A stretch of DNA of 64,000 nucleotides from a bacterium. Its GTDB lineage: Bacteria; Bacteroidota; Bacteroidia; Chitinophagales; Saprospiraceae. The notes beneath the pieces are model-generated. The model had not been told where the DNA came from. It did not search any database and saw only the letters and a program-made list of their open reading frames with translations. Positions 46,370 to 55,083 of this stretch are shown piece by piece. The translations under genes and the position numbers were made by a program. Position 1 is the stretch's first letter. The number at the start of each line of letters is the position of its first letter. The stretch covers positions 1 through 64,000 of the forward strand of contig JANSXW010000008.1 in the NCBI GenBank assembly GCA_024742755.1. Reading direction: 5' to 3'.

Positions 46370-48472
46370 TTATCGCGTAAAGGCGTCCGGCATGCCGCCA
46401 TCCACATTTAGGATGTTTCCGGTGCTTTTGTCCAGGATAGCAACCAGGGCGAACACGCCGTTGGCAATATCTTCCGGACGGATAATCTGCTTCAGCAAAT
46501 TGCGGCTGGCGTAGTGGGCGGGAAGGTCTTCCACCTTGATGCCGTAGGCTTTGGCGCGGCCCTCCGCCCAGTCGCCTTCCCAAATTTTGCTGCCGATGAT
46601 GACGCCATCGGGGTTGACGGTATTGACGCGGATGCCATCGGCGGCCAGCTCGGCGGCAGCGAGGCGGCTCATGTGCTGCTGTGCCGCCTTGGCAGTGCCG
46701 TAAGCAATGTTCTTTGGTCCGGAAACCAGTCCGTTTTTGCTGGCGATGTTGATGATGTCGCCGCCGAAGCCTTGGGTTTTCATGATCTTGGCGCCGGCTT
46801 TGATCAACAGGAACTGCCCTTTGGCCAGCACATTTTGCAACAGGTCCCAGTCTGCAAGTTCCGTATCTTCAATAGATTTGGAAATCGCCAGCCCGGCACT
46901 GTGCACCACGATGTCCACGCCGCCAAAGGCCAGGCAGGCCTCGTCAAAAGAGGTGGCTACGGAATCGGCATCGGCCACATCGCAGGTTGCAATAGCGGAG
47001 ATATCCCGCCCGAAAGCCTGATTGGCTTCCTCCAGCCGGTCTTTTTTCAGGTCCGTCAACACCACATTAGCACCTTCAGCAGCCAGCTTTTCAGCAATGG
47101 CCCGCCCGATGCCACCACCGCCTCCGGTGATGAGGGCTACCCGGCGGGACAGGGGTTGTTCCGGGGGCTGTCGTTTTAGCTTATCCTCTTCCAGGAGCCA
47201 GTACTCGATGTTGAAGGCTTCCTGACGGGGCAGGGCGGTGTAGGCAGAAATCGCCTCCGCTCCCCGCATCACATTGATGGCATTGATGTAGAATTCGCTG
47301 GCGACCCGGGCCGTCTGTTTGTTTTTGGCGAAAGTGAACATGCCCACGCCCGGGTACAGGATGACGACCGGATTGGGGTCGCGCATTGCAGGGCTGTCGG
47401 GGTGTTTGCAGCTGTCGTAATATTCGGCGTAGTCTTTCCGGTACTGTTCGAAAGCTGGTTCCAGTTGTGTTTTGATGGCCTCCGGGTTGGTGAGGTCGGC
47501 ATTGGCAGGCAGTTCCAGCACCAGCGGTTTGATTTTGGTGCGCAGGAAGTGGTCGGGGCAGGAGGTGCCCAGGGGCGCCAGTTTGTCCAGGTCGTGGCTG
47601 TTGATAAATTGGAGGACCCGCTCATCATCGGTAAAGTGGCCGATCATGCGTTTGTGGCTGGAGCACAGCCCCCGCAGGATGGGTGCCAGCTTTGCCGCCT
47701 GTTTCTTCCGGCTGGCATCAGGCAGGCTTTCCATACGGGCGCCACCAAATACCGGGCGGTCTTTGCCCTCACGCTCTGCGATATAGCGGGAGGCTTGTTC
47801 GATGACTTCCAGGCTGTTCATGTAGCACTCGTAGGAGGTGTCCCCCCAGGTGAACAGGCCGTGGCTGCCGAGTACGATGCCCCGGATGCCAGGATTGTCA
47901 TTCAGGCATTTTTCCAACTGCAGCCCGAGGTCGAACCCGGGGCGCTGCCAGGGCACCCAGCCCATGGTGTCGCCCCATATTTCTTGGGTGACGGCTTTAC
48001 TGTCTTCAGCCGCAGCTACCGCGATCAGAGCATCGGGGTGCAGGTGGTCGATGTGTTTGAAGGGCAGCAGCCCGTGCAGGGGCGTATCAATAGAGGGGGC
48101 ACGGCTGTCGAGGTCGTACAGGCAGTGGTAGAAAAGCCCCACCATCTCATCTTCGTGCTCAATGCCCCGGTATACATTCTTCAGGTCGCGTAGCCGGCTC
48201 GTATACAAGCCAGCAATGCCCGAGCGGGTCAGCGTGCCAATATCGCCACCCGATCCTTTCACCCACATCACCTCGACTTCCTCCCCGGTCAGCGGGTCTT
48301 TTTCGATGGTTTTGCAGCTGGTATTGCCCCCTCCGAAGTTGGTGATCCGCAAATCTGCGCCAAGAATATTAGAGCGGTAAAGAAATAAGCCCACTTCATC
48401 GCCTTCCAGGGCGGCGGCTTTTTGCTCATCCCACAGATAATCAACATGGGAAAATTGATCGGTGGCTGTCAT
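46370..48472 (-). CDS. rhaEW: Bifunctional rhamnulose-1-phosphate aldolase / lactaldehyde dehydrogenase (RhaEW-type fusion)
   Basis: This is a 700-residue two-domain enzyme. The N-terminal class II aldolase/adducin-like domain (about 1-420) has PFKHIDHLHPDA and a Zn-binding His-rich region. The C-terminal SDR domain (about 430-700) has TGGGGGIGRAIAEKLA, HSAG and YGTAKAA. It cleaves rhamnulose-1-phosphate to DHAP and L-lactaldehyde and oxidises lactaldehyde to L-lactate, which feeds LutABC. The start at 48472 (MTATDQFSHVDYL) follows a plausible leader; a frame from 48580 would add 36 unlikely residues. It is the first gene of the operon. Confidence 0.9.
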   Translation of the reverse strand: MTATDQFSHVDYLWDEQKAAALEGDEVGLFLYRSNILGADLRITNFGGGNTSCKTIEKDPLTGEEVEVMWVKGSGGDIGTLTRSGIAGLYTSRLRDLKNVYRGIEHEDEMVGLFYHCLYDLDSRAPSIDTPLHGLLPFKHIDHLHPDALIAVAAAEDSKAVTQEIWGDTMGWVPWQRPGFDLGLQLEKCLNDNPGIRGIVLGSHGLFTWGDTSYECYMNSLEVIEQASRYIAEREGKDRPVFGGARMESLPDASRKKQAAKLAPILRGLCSSHKRMIGHFTDDERVLQFINSHDLDKLAPLGTSCPDHFLRTKIKPLVLELPANADLTNPEAIKTQLEPAFEQYRKDYAEYYDSCKHPDSPAMRDPNPVVILYPGVGMFTFAKNKQTARVASEFYINAINVMRGAEAISAYTALPRQEAFNIEYWLLEEDKLKRQPPEQPLSRRVALITGGGGGIGRAIAEKLAAEGANVVLTDLKKDRLEEANQAFGRDISAIATCDVADADSVATSFDEACLAFGGVDIVVHSAGLAISKSIEDTELADWDLLQNVLAKGQFLLIKAGAKIMKTQGFGGDIINIASKNGLVSGPKNIAYGTAKAAQQHMSRLAAAELAADGIRVNTVNPDGVIIGSKIWEGDWAEGRAKAYGIKVEDLPAHYASRNLLKQIIRPEDIANGVFALVAILDKSTGNILNVDGGMPDAFTR

Positions 48473-48633
48473 ATTCAGGTTTTTTCTGTTTTCGATAAAT
48501 GGATGATCTGAAAGTACGGTTGTAATGCTGTTTGAGTGTCCTGTGCTTTCCGGCAAGAATGGCAGGGAGGGATTTCGCAAAATCCTGGTTGCCCCTGCGT
48601 CTAATTTACGAGGAAAGCTTTAACAGACAAAGG

Positions 48634-48944
48634 ATGGAACAGCTTAGTGCATTTGGTTGGGACCTGGACCTGCTGCGGCAGTTACAGGGGCTGCTGATTG
48701 CACTTGGGATAGGGTTTGCCAATATGGATGCCATTACGGTATCCATGTCAGAATACGCCAGCGGGGCAACCACCTTCAGGTCGCCGGAGTGGCTATCGTC
48801 CTGGCAACCATTACGAATACCTTGGTCAAATACGGCTTCTGCTTGGTGTTCGGGAACCGCCGTTTGCGCCAACAGTCTTCTATCGGTTTTGCTTTGATTT
48901 TACTGGTGGCGGGAGGGTATATCTGGTGGAAGATGCAGATTTGA
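48634..48944 (+). pseudogene. Remnant of an MgtC/DUF4010 membrane-protein gene (internal deletion plus frameshift)
   Basis: A reading frame from ATG 48634 begins with DLDLLRQLQGLLIALGIGF, the start of MgtC/SapB-type proteins. It jumps at once into MDAITVSMSEYASGA, a motif normally found in the C-terminal DUF4010 half. Near 48775 the frame shifts, and the +2 frame ends LQVAGVAIVLATITNTLVKYG ... ALILLVAGGYIWWKMQ, a typical DUF4010 C-terminus. About 300 codons of the middle are therefore missing and the remainder is frameshifted. The original would have been a roughly 400-residue inner-membrane protein. The rest of the gap to 49308 holds only the promoter of the next gene. Confidence 0.7.
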
Positions 48945-49212
48945 ATTCTAAATTTTACTTTTACTCATCCAAAAATTTCTTGAGTTTAAAAAATTGCTAA
49001 AATGCTGAGGTCATTTTGGCCAGTAGCCCGGCGGGGTTTGGGTGCCGTTTCCGGAAAGGCAGGGGGGCACAACATATTGCACTTTTCGATTAGCCTGGCA
49101 GCATTTGCTATTAGCCTGTTTTGGTGCATTGCCCAAAAATCCTGGATAAGCTGGAGCAGAGCGGGAAGCTCTACCCCGGCAACCTTTGTCATGCACACTG
49201 ACAGGGGAGGGG

Positions 49213-49245
49213 TTTGTCCGAATGTTTACTATTTTCGTAGCTTTA
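49213..49245 (+). promoter_or_regulatory. Promoter of the dihydroorotase gene
   Basis: TTTG (49213-49216), a 21-nt spacer and TAGCTTTA (49238-49245) fit the Bacteroidota TTTG/TAnnTTTG promoter with one deviation. The ATG at 49309 is 63 nt downstream. Confidence 0.55.
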
Positions 49246-49308
49246 GGCGGTTGCCTCAGAAGAGGGCGCCAAAATTCCAGGATCATCGAACCAAACAAAA
49301 CATAAACC

Positions 49309-50652
49309 ATGAACCAGCGGATTTTAATCAAGGGCTCAACCATCGTAAACGAAGGAAAAACAGTCGTCGCGGATGTTCTGCTATCTGAAGGGCGGATCGC
49401 GCAGATAGGGGAGATTGAAGCACAGCCGGGCGATCAGGTTATCGATGGCACCGGCAAGCACCTCTTCCCGGGCATCATCGACGGGCAGGTGCACTTCCGG
49501 GACCCGGGCGCCACTCATAAAGCCGACCTGCACACCGAGAGCAAGGCAGCGGTCGCGGGCGGCGTCACTTCCTTTATCGACATGCCCAACACCATCCCCA
49601 ATACCCTGACGATGGAGCGCCTGAACGAGAAGTACGAGATTGCTTCCAAAAAATCCCTGGCTAACTACTCTTTCTTTCTGGGTGTTAATGGTGATAACCT
49701 GGATGAAGTCATCCAAACCGATACCAGCAAGCTGATGGGTGTTTCCGATGACGGGCTGTACTTCACCAAAAAGGGCAACCTGCTGGCTGACAACCCGGAG
49801 ACGATGGAAAAGCTGTTTGCGAATTGCAAATCCATCATCGCCATCCACTCGGAGAAAGAGCAGATCGTGGAGCAAAACGAGGAGCAATACCGCGAAATGT
49901 ACGGCGATGACGTGCCGGTGAAATTCCACCCCATCATCCGCAGCACGCAAGCCTGCTACGAAGCCACGGAGCGCGCCATCGGACTGGCCAAAAAGCACGG
50001 CGCCCGCCTGCACATCCTCCACCTGACCACTGAGGCCGAAACCCACCTGTTCCGCAACGACATCCCGCTGGAAGAAAAGAAAATCACCACCGAAGTCTCG
50101 GTCCACCACCTCTGGTTCTCGGATGAGGACTACGAGCGCCTGGGCGTCCTCATCAAGTGGAATCCGGCCATTAAGACCAAAAAAGACAAGGAAGGCCTGC
50201 TGCAGGCCCTGCTCGATGACCGCATCGACCTTGTGACTACCGATCATGCGCCCCATACCCTGGAGGAGAAGCAAAAGCCCTACTTCCAGTCCATGTCGGG
50301 CGCGCCTATGGTGCAGCACTCCCTCAATTGCATGCTGGCGTTCCATCAGCAAGGCAAGATTTCGCTGGAGAAAATCGCGGAGAAGATGTGCCATAGCCCG
50401 GCCCGCCTCTACCGCATGAAAAATCGTGGCTACATCCGCGAGGGCTACTACGCCGACCTCACGCTGGTAGACCTGAACCAATCCTGGACGGTCGCTAAGG
50501 ACAACGTACTGTACAAGTGCGGCTGGTCGCCCCTGGAAGGCACCACTTTCCACAACAAGGTCCTCAAGACTTTTGTCAATGGCAACTTAGTGTACGATGA
50601 GGGCACTTTTGCGGAAGATACGTTTGGGATGGCGATTGAAGTGGGGGAGTAA
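49309..50652 (+). CDS. pyrC: Dihydroorotase (cyclic amidohydrolase)
   Basis: This 447-residue amidohydrolase-superfamily enzyme has the metal motif DGQVHFRDPG, AVAGGVTSFIDMPNT, metal-ligand His residues in AIHSEKE and LHILHL, and the catalytic Asp in VTTDHAPHTLEEK. Length and the PMVQHSLNCML region fit class I dihydroorotase, which closes N-carbamoyl-aspartate to dihydroorotate in pyrimidine synthesis. Allantoinase or dihydropyrimidinase is less likely. It has its own promoter and is monocistronic. Its stop codon overlaps the left end of an inverted-repeat element. Confidence 0.82.
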   Translation: MNQRILIKGSTIVNEGKTVVADVLLSEGRIAQIGEIEAQPGDQVIDGTGKHLFPGIIDGQVHFRDPGATHKADLHTESKAAVAGGVTSFIDMPNTIPNTLTMERLNEKYEIASKKSLANYSFFLGVNGDNLDEVIQTDTSKLMGVSDDGLYFTKKGNLLADNPETMEKLFANCKSIIAIHSEKEQIVEQNEEQYREMYGDDVPVKFHPIIRSTQACYEATERAIGLAKKHGARLHILHLTTEAETHLFRNDIPLEEKKITTEVSVHHLWFSDEDYERLGVLIKWNPAIKTKKDKEGLLQALLDDRIDLVTTDHAPHTLEEKQKPYFQSMSGAPMVQHSLNCMLAFHQQGKISLEKIAEKMCHSPARLYRMKNRGYIREGYYADLTLVDLNQSWTVAKDNVLYKCGWSPLEGTTFHNKVLKTFVNGNLVYDEGTFAEDTFGMAIEVGE

Positions 50653-50872
50653 GACTATGTTGGGAATTCGCTTTTGGAGCGAATGCAGTCAAATTTTATT
50701 CTGAACAAGTCTTTGATCCCGACATTCATCGTCGGGGGCGCGATGAAGGAGCCTAGCCTGAGCTAAGCGACTGACCTGCCCGCCGTACAAGACTTTGGCA
50801 GGCGGGAGAGCAACGAAGTGCAGGATGAAATTTGACAAATGCAGCCCAAAGGGTGAAATCTCAACATAGTCT
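50652..50872. mobile_element. MITE-like 221-bp element with long imperfect inverted repeats
   Basis: The left arm (50652-50703) and right arm (50821-50872) are 52-nt imperfect inverted repeats. The ends (AGACTATGTTG and CAACATAGTCT) and an inner block (CAG.AT.AAATTTGAC) match best; roughly two thirds of positions pair. No transposase is encoded inside. The left end starts on the last base of the dihydroorotase stop codon. The interior has further small palindromes (GACATTCATCGTC; CCTGCCCGCC/GGCAGGCGGG-like). It may be a non-autonomous transposable element or a structured intergenic repeat. The rest of 50873-51058 contains no convincing gene. Confidence 0.55.
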
Positions 50873-51058
50873 AAGGGCAGAGATCGCTTCGGTTGTTAGC
50901 AATCAATTTTGCTACAGGGTAAATGATGGAGTAGCCGTTGAATCGGGGGAGAAAAAAACGTGTAAAAAGCGGTTCAGCTCCCTCTTTTGAGTGCTTCCAC
51001 TAGCCTTTTGAAGTCTTCGAATGTGTCCATTAATTTTGACCCGTCCAGAAGTTGAGTT

Positions 51059-52285
51059 TTACCAGCGCGTTCCGCCTAGGTCTCCTTCCCGCCACATCTG
51101 CCCGGGGCTGAAGTGTTCATACCAGCCTTCAAACTCTGTTTCTGAAAACCGTCTTACTATCGTGGTGTTATCCTCTGCCTTTTCAAAAACCAGCACGTCT
51201 TCCACCCTGAAATGGTTGAGCAACTGTTCCGAATGCGTGGCAATGAGCATGGTAGAATCTGCAGAAGCCTCTTTAATAGCCGAGGCGATATTGAAAATCA
51301 TATCCGGATGAAGCCCCACCTCCGGTTCGTCTATGCAAATCAGCTTCCCGCGTTGCAGATTGTAGAAAATAGCCAGCATGCACAGATAACGAAGCGTACC
51401 ATCCGAAATATGAGTAACGTGCACAGATGAGCGCAGCTTTTCTTCCCCCAGCATCAGTTCAAACTGCCCTCCGCCCAGCATATTAAAGTCGATCTCGGAA
51501 AAGAAAGCATTAATATCCTGAAGCTTGGACTGAATCAGCCGGAATTGCGGTTTGTTGCTGATTTTAATGGTGTTGAGAATCTGCGGCAAGTTGCTGCCAT
51601 CAAAGCGAAGCTTACGCTCTTTAGCCGTTGCGCTCATGCCGCTGCGAAGTTTGCTGGCAGGCGTAGTGTCAAAGTAGTTGTATACAGCAAGGTCTTTAAT
51701 CGCACGCTTAATGATCACAAGAGGCAGGTACCGGTCTTTATCAAATTCGGATATCTTGGAGAGTGCCAACTCCTGCGGGTCATAATCATCGTAAGGCACA
51801 AAAGGAATCCCGTTTGTCTCCGCCCGACGTTCTCTAACCTTGCCGCTTCCATTAATAAAGTTGAGGTAGGAATACCCCCCCTCCGTGGCTATTTCTTCGC
51901 TCAGGTAGTAGTTGTCTATGGCTGGTTTCCTGATCAGCCGGATCGTGTAGATGATATCTTCCCTGAACACTGATTTTCCATCGTTGTATTGGTTGAGTAC
52001 GCCGGCATCCAGCCGAAACTCCAGCCCTATCGAGTCCTTGAAATCAGAGGGGTTTGTAGATTGACAGTAAATATTGTCAAAACCACCCCATTGCTGCGTG
52101 ATGAGCTCAAGCAAGGCATTATCGGTAGCATTGCCCTCCACGCCTGCTTTCAGTAGCTGTATGGCCTTGAGCAGGTTGGTTTTGCCGGAACCATTGATGC
52201 CGACAAGCAGATTTACCCGCTCATTAAATGTTATCCTTTCGTCCCGAAAGCTAAAGAAATTTGTCAACCTTATCGAACGGATCAT
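51059..52285 (-). CDS. AAA15-family ATPase (RecF/SMC-like, OLD-related)
   Basis: This 408-residue ATPase begins IRSIRLTNFFSFRDERITFNE, then Walker A VGINGSGKTNLLKA (about residues 28-40), a late signature HISDGTLRYLCMLAI, Walker B CIDEPEVGLHPDM and a switch His in IATHSEQLLNHF. This is the single-domain architecture of AAA15/AAA21 proteins, often found beside defence genes or DUF4276 partners. No TOPRIM nuclease domain is attached and no DUF4276 gene follows. Role unknown. It lies alone between the inverted-repeat element and a small secreted protein gene; the 52286-52501 gap is otherwise featureless. Confidence 0.8.
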   Translation of the reverse strand: MIRSIRLTNFFSFRDERITFNERVNLLVGINGSGKTNLLKAIQLLKAGVEGNATDNALLELITQQWGGFDNIYCQSTNPSDFKDSIGLEFRLDAGVLNQYNDGKSVFREDIIYTIRLIRKPAIDNYYLSEEIATEGGYSYLNFINGSGKVRERRAETNGIPFVPYDDYDPQELALSKISEFDKDRYLPLVIIKRAIKDLAVYNYFDTTPASKLRSGMSATAKERKLRFDGSNLPQILNTIKISNKPQFRLIQSKLQDINAFFSEIDFNMLGGGQFELMLGEEKLRSSVHVTHISDGTLRYLCMLAIFYNLQRGKLICIDEPEVGLHPDMIFNIASAIKEASADSTMLIATHSEQLLNHFRVEDVLVFEKAEDNTTIVRRFSETEFEGWYEHFSPGQMWREGDLGGTRW

Positions 52286-52474
52286 GCCTTTCTGTTTTGG
52301 ACAAACTCAAATATACGTATTTCAACGCTCTAAAACCTGACGTTCAGGTTTCCTGTAAGCGATTGCTGACCTCCATCCTTTTTAGTCTGGCGGAGCGCCC
52401 AACAGCCTGCGCCCATACAACGCCAAATGATTGTTAATTGATCCGCCTTTCGCTTCCGGCTGACCAGATTCCGT

Positions 52475-52482
52475 TATCTTTG
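52475..52482 (+). promoter_or_regulatory. -7 promoter element for the small secreted protein
   Basis: TATCTTTG matches TAnnTTTG exactly, 19 nt before the ATG at 52502. A TTTC at 52448-52451 may be a weak -33 box. Confidence 0.5.
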
Positions 52483-52501
52483 TGGCGCAAAAGAACATTC
52501 C

Positions 52502-52894
52502 ATGATCATCGGAAAACTTAGAAACGGGGGATTCCTCAGGGTGGTGATCGCTTTCATGGCGGTTATCTTTCTGAATGGGGTGGTGGACCCACCAGACCTC
52601 TATTCCGATGCCGTAGCCGAAGACCTTTCCTACAACGAGATGGAAAGCGTGCTGGAAGTATTCGTCGAGCGCGTGCTGCAATACGAAGATTTCTTCGAAG
52701 AGTACGATGACGATGATGCAGGCAAAACGCTGCTGAAAAAGCGTTCAAGCCTCGACGCATTTCTGTTCCCAACGCTGATGCCATTGTCGCCCGGGCCCCG
52801 CTCCGGACTGAATCGTTGTGCGCAAACGCAGTTGCTGCACCCCAAAGACATCTGGCTCACGCCCCTGACCCCGCCACCGGACTTTCTTGCCTGA
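52502..52894 (+). CDS. Small hypothetical membrane-anchored or secreted protein
   Basis: This 130-residue protein has an N-terminal hydrophobic segment (FLRVVIAFMAVIFLNGVV, about 11-28) that may be a signal anchor. A very acidic stretch follows (residues 45-75, VLQYEDFFEEYDDDDAG) and then a basic, Pro-rich tail ending TPLTPPPDFLA. No family is recognised. A consensus -7 element directly upstream supports that it is transcribed and translated from this ATG. Bases 52895-53067 downstream hold no gene. Confidence 0.6.
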   Translation: MIIGKLRNGGFLRVVIAFMAVIFLNGVVDPPDLYSDAVAEDLSYNEMESVLEVFVERVLQYEDFFEEYDDDDAGKTLLKKRSSLDAFLFPTLMPLSPGPRSGLNRCAQTQLLHPKDIWLTPLTPPPDFLA

Positions 52895-53067
52895 ATTAGC
52901 CTTGTCTTAAGCTACTGAGACCATAGTCTCGTTCAGCTGAGCTAAGGTCTATTTCCCTTTTCACTACTTCGGTTTGGCTTCCTGGCAACCGAAGGCTTTC
53001 AAATTCTTATCAAAAAATTGGTATAGCACCAGCTGCAAAGGCTGTGCTATGCCCCAACTATAAATTT

Positions 53068-53916
53068 ATGAATCGTTTGATTAATCAGGCGCTACTTTTG
53101 TTATGTAGCCTTCCCGTAGTACTTTTTGCCCAAACTCCCGCTGAGCAGGACAGCCTCTACGTACTGGAAATAGAGGGCGGCGGCTTACGCCCCAAAGTCC
53201 TGCACGCCGAGCCCCTCTACATTGACTTGATCAGAGACCTGGGCGCGCGCAAGGGTGAAAAGGAATGGAACGTAGGCTTAGGGCTGACTGACAATCAGGT
53301 TTTTGATACCTATGAAGCATTGGTAGAGTACGAATGGGCACCGGTTGACCGGCTTGGGCTGGAAGTCGAGTTGCCCTTCACTTTTCACTTCCCGATAGAG
53401 GAGGGCATGTCTGCGCCCGGCAGCCGCCTGAACAGCCTGAAAATGGCCGCCCAGTACACCTTCCTGGTCAACGAAAAGAAAAGCACCTCCATGGCCCTGG
53501 GCTACATCCACGAGTTTGAGCTGCCTGAATTCTCATTGTACGGAAGCACCTCCATGCTCAAAGGGCATATTTTCAACCCCTTTCTGGTGATGGCCAAACG
53601 GTGGGGGACGAATTACCACACCCTGCTGTATACGGGGCCGGTGCTGGAAGCCGTGCATGGAGTGGACCTTCAGCAATCCTGGCAAGCCAACTTCAACTTC
53701 CATTACATGATTACCGGCACCCGAAATTTTATCGGTGTGGAATTCAATCAGGAGTTCCGGCGGGGCGATTTCGACATGGTCATCCGCCCGCAGATGCGGG
53801 TCGGGCTGGCAGACAATTTGCTGGTGGGTATTGTAGCCGGTATTCCCGTGGAGCGGGAGAATCAGCGCTTAAGCACTTTCGTCCGGCTGATTTACGAGCC
53901 GGGGCACCGGCATTAA
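53068..53916 (+). CDS. Outer-membrane protein with HAEPLYIDLIRDLGARKGEKE motif
   Basis: This 282-residue protein has a signal peptide (about 1-22, ending LFAQ), a short linker containing LHAEPLYIDLIRDLGARKG, and then amphipathic strands (LEVELPFTFHFP, MAAQYTFLVN, SMALGYIHEFEL, NFNFHYMITG) ending TFVRLIYEPG. The HAE(P)LYIDLIRDLGARKGE signature marks a Bacteroidota outer-membrane family sometimes mislabelled as a purine-synthesis enzyme. A barrel of about ten to twelve strands is expected. The role is unknown. The start at 53068 gives the signal peptide; the frame is open from 53044. Confidence 0.72.
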   Translation: MNRLINQALLLLCSLPVVLFAQTPAEQDSLYVLEIEGGGLRPKVLHAEPLYIDLIRDLGARKGEKEWNVGLGLTDNQVFDTYEALVEYEWAPVDRLGLEVELPFTFHFPIEEGMSAPGSRLNSLKMAAQYTFLVNEKKSTSMALGYIHEFELPEFSLYGSTSMLKGHIFNPFLVMAKRWGTNYHTLLYTGPVLEAVHGVDLQQSWQANFNFHYMITGTRNFIGVEFNQEFRRGDFDMVIRPQMRVGLADNLLVGIVAGIPVERENQRLSTFVRLIYEPGHRH

Positions 53917-53937
53917 AATAAAGTAACAGGACATGCC

Positions 53938-53999
53938 GGGGGTAAGCCAGTCTATGGTTTTTCACAGCCTGATAACGCTATCCGGACAGGCTTGCCCCC
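53938..53999. terminator. Inverted repeat between convergent genes
   Basis: GGGGGTAAGCC (53938-53948) and GGCTTGCCCCC (53989-53999) pair except for one mismatch across a 40-nt loop. It sits between the outer-membrane gene and the end of the five-gene operon and could end transcription from either side. Confidence 0.3.
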
Positions 54000-54016
54000 A
54001 TGCATTTTCAACGCTT

Positions 54017-55081
54017 TTACAAGTTTATTTTCCCTAAACCAATTTCTTCCGTTGGAGCAATCCACCCATCCTGTATCGTAAACAGGCTGGCAAACGGGTC
54101 ATTGGTAAAATCCAGATGCCCATCCAGGTCCGCATACTCCACATTGGGGCGCGAGAGGGCAAAATGAAGCCCTGCGGCGATGCCCAGTGCGCATTCATCC
54201 AGGCAACCGACCATGACTTCCATGCCGGCCGCCTTAGCTACCGAATTGATGTGCTGGGCTTCGGTGAGGCCGCCGACCTTCATGATTTTGATGTTGATCA
54301 TATCAGAGCTGTCGTTTTTGGATAGCCTGAACACGTCATTGAGGGAACGGATGCTCTCATCGGCCATGACCGGGATTTCCACGCTGTTGACCACCTTGCG
54401 CATCGCCTCATCCTCACCGTAGGGGGTGGGCTGCTCCAGTATTTCTATCTTCGCTTCTTTGGTTTGCTCAACAAACTGCACCGATTGCGCGATACTGTAC
54501 CCCTGATTGGCGTCAAAGCGGAGGGTCAGTTCCGGCCCCAGCCTCTCCCGGAGCCGGAATACTTTTTCGATGTCTTCTTCTACATTCAGCCCTCCTTTGA
54601 GCTTGAGAATACGGAAGCCTTCCTGCCAAAACTCCCTCGCAAGCCTGAGCGTTTCATCCATTGTTTCGATGCCGATGGTGATGCTGGTCTGAATCTTTTT
54701 GCGGTAGCCGCCCAGCAACTGGTACAGCGGCAACCTGGCCCTGCGCGCCATCAGGTCGTAGAGTGCCATATTCACCATGGCCAATGTGGACCGCATAAGC
54801 GGATTTTTCGCCTTGAGCTCCTCGTGGAATCGCACCATCTGGAAAGGGTCCTGCCCCTTCAGTTGCGGTATAATCAGGTGCTCAATATTGGCAATTACAT
54901 CCTCTGCCGATTCATGCGTGATGGTTTCGTCAGGTGCGGCACAGCCCCAGCCCGTCAGGCCATCTGTGGTGGTGATTTTCAGGATCACATTGTCTGCATG
55001 ATCAATGGACTCATAAGCGATGGTATAGCCCGACTTCATCTTCAGGTCAAGGCGGATGAATTCTATCTTGTCGATGGTCAT
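54017..55081 (-). CDS. Dipeptide epimerase (enolase superfamily, AEE/DgcA-like)
   Basis: This 354-residue enolase-superfamily protein has a complete active site: K160-L-K162, metal ligands D190 (RFDANQGY), E216 (EILEQPTP) and D241 (MADESI), and K265/K268 on the opposite face. D318-L-D320 (YADLDGHLDF) is the motif that binds the dipeptide amino group in L-Ala-D/L-Glu epimerases. The related DgcA acts in a D-glutamate route together with DUF1611 proteins. It is the last gene of the operon and starts 2 nt after the creatininase-family stop. I use ATG 55081 (MTIDKIEF); a frame from 55171 would add 30 residues inside the upstream gene. Substrate specificity cannot be assigned from motifs. Confidence 0.8.
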   Translation of the reverse strand: MTIDKIEFIRLDLKMKSGYTIAYESIDHADNVILKITTTDGLTGWGCAAPDETITHESAEDVIANIEHLIIPQLKGQDPFQMVRFHEELKAKNPLMRSTLAMVNMALYDLMARRARLPLYQLLGGYRKKIQTSITIGIETMDETLRLAREFWQEGFRILKLKGGLNVEEDIEKVFRLRERLGPELTLRFDANQGYSIAQSVQFVEQTKEAKIEILEQPTPYGEDEAMRKVVNSVEIPVMADESIRSLNDVFRLSKNDSSDMINIKIMKVGGLTEAQHINSVAKAAGMEVMVGCLDECALGIAAGLHFALSRPNVEYADLDGHLDFTNDPFASLFTIQDGWIAPTEEIGLGKINL

Positions 55082-55083
55082 GA

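Noticed and set aside
49002-49388. 128-codon frame overlapping the pyrC start
   Set aside because: It covers the pyrC promoter and first 27 codons in another frame; no domain.
52920-52936. Short palindrome GAGACcataGTCTC
   Set aside because: Only a 5-bp stem; common by chance.
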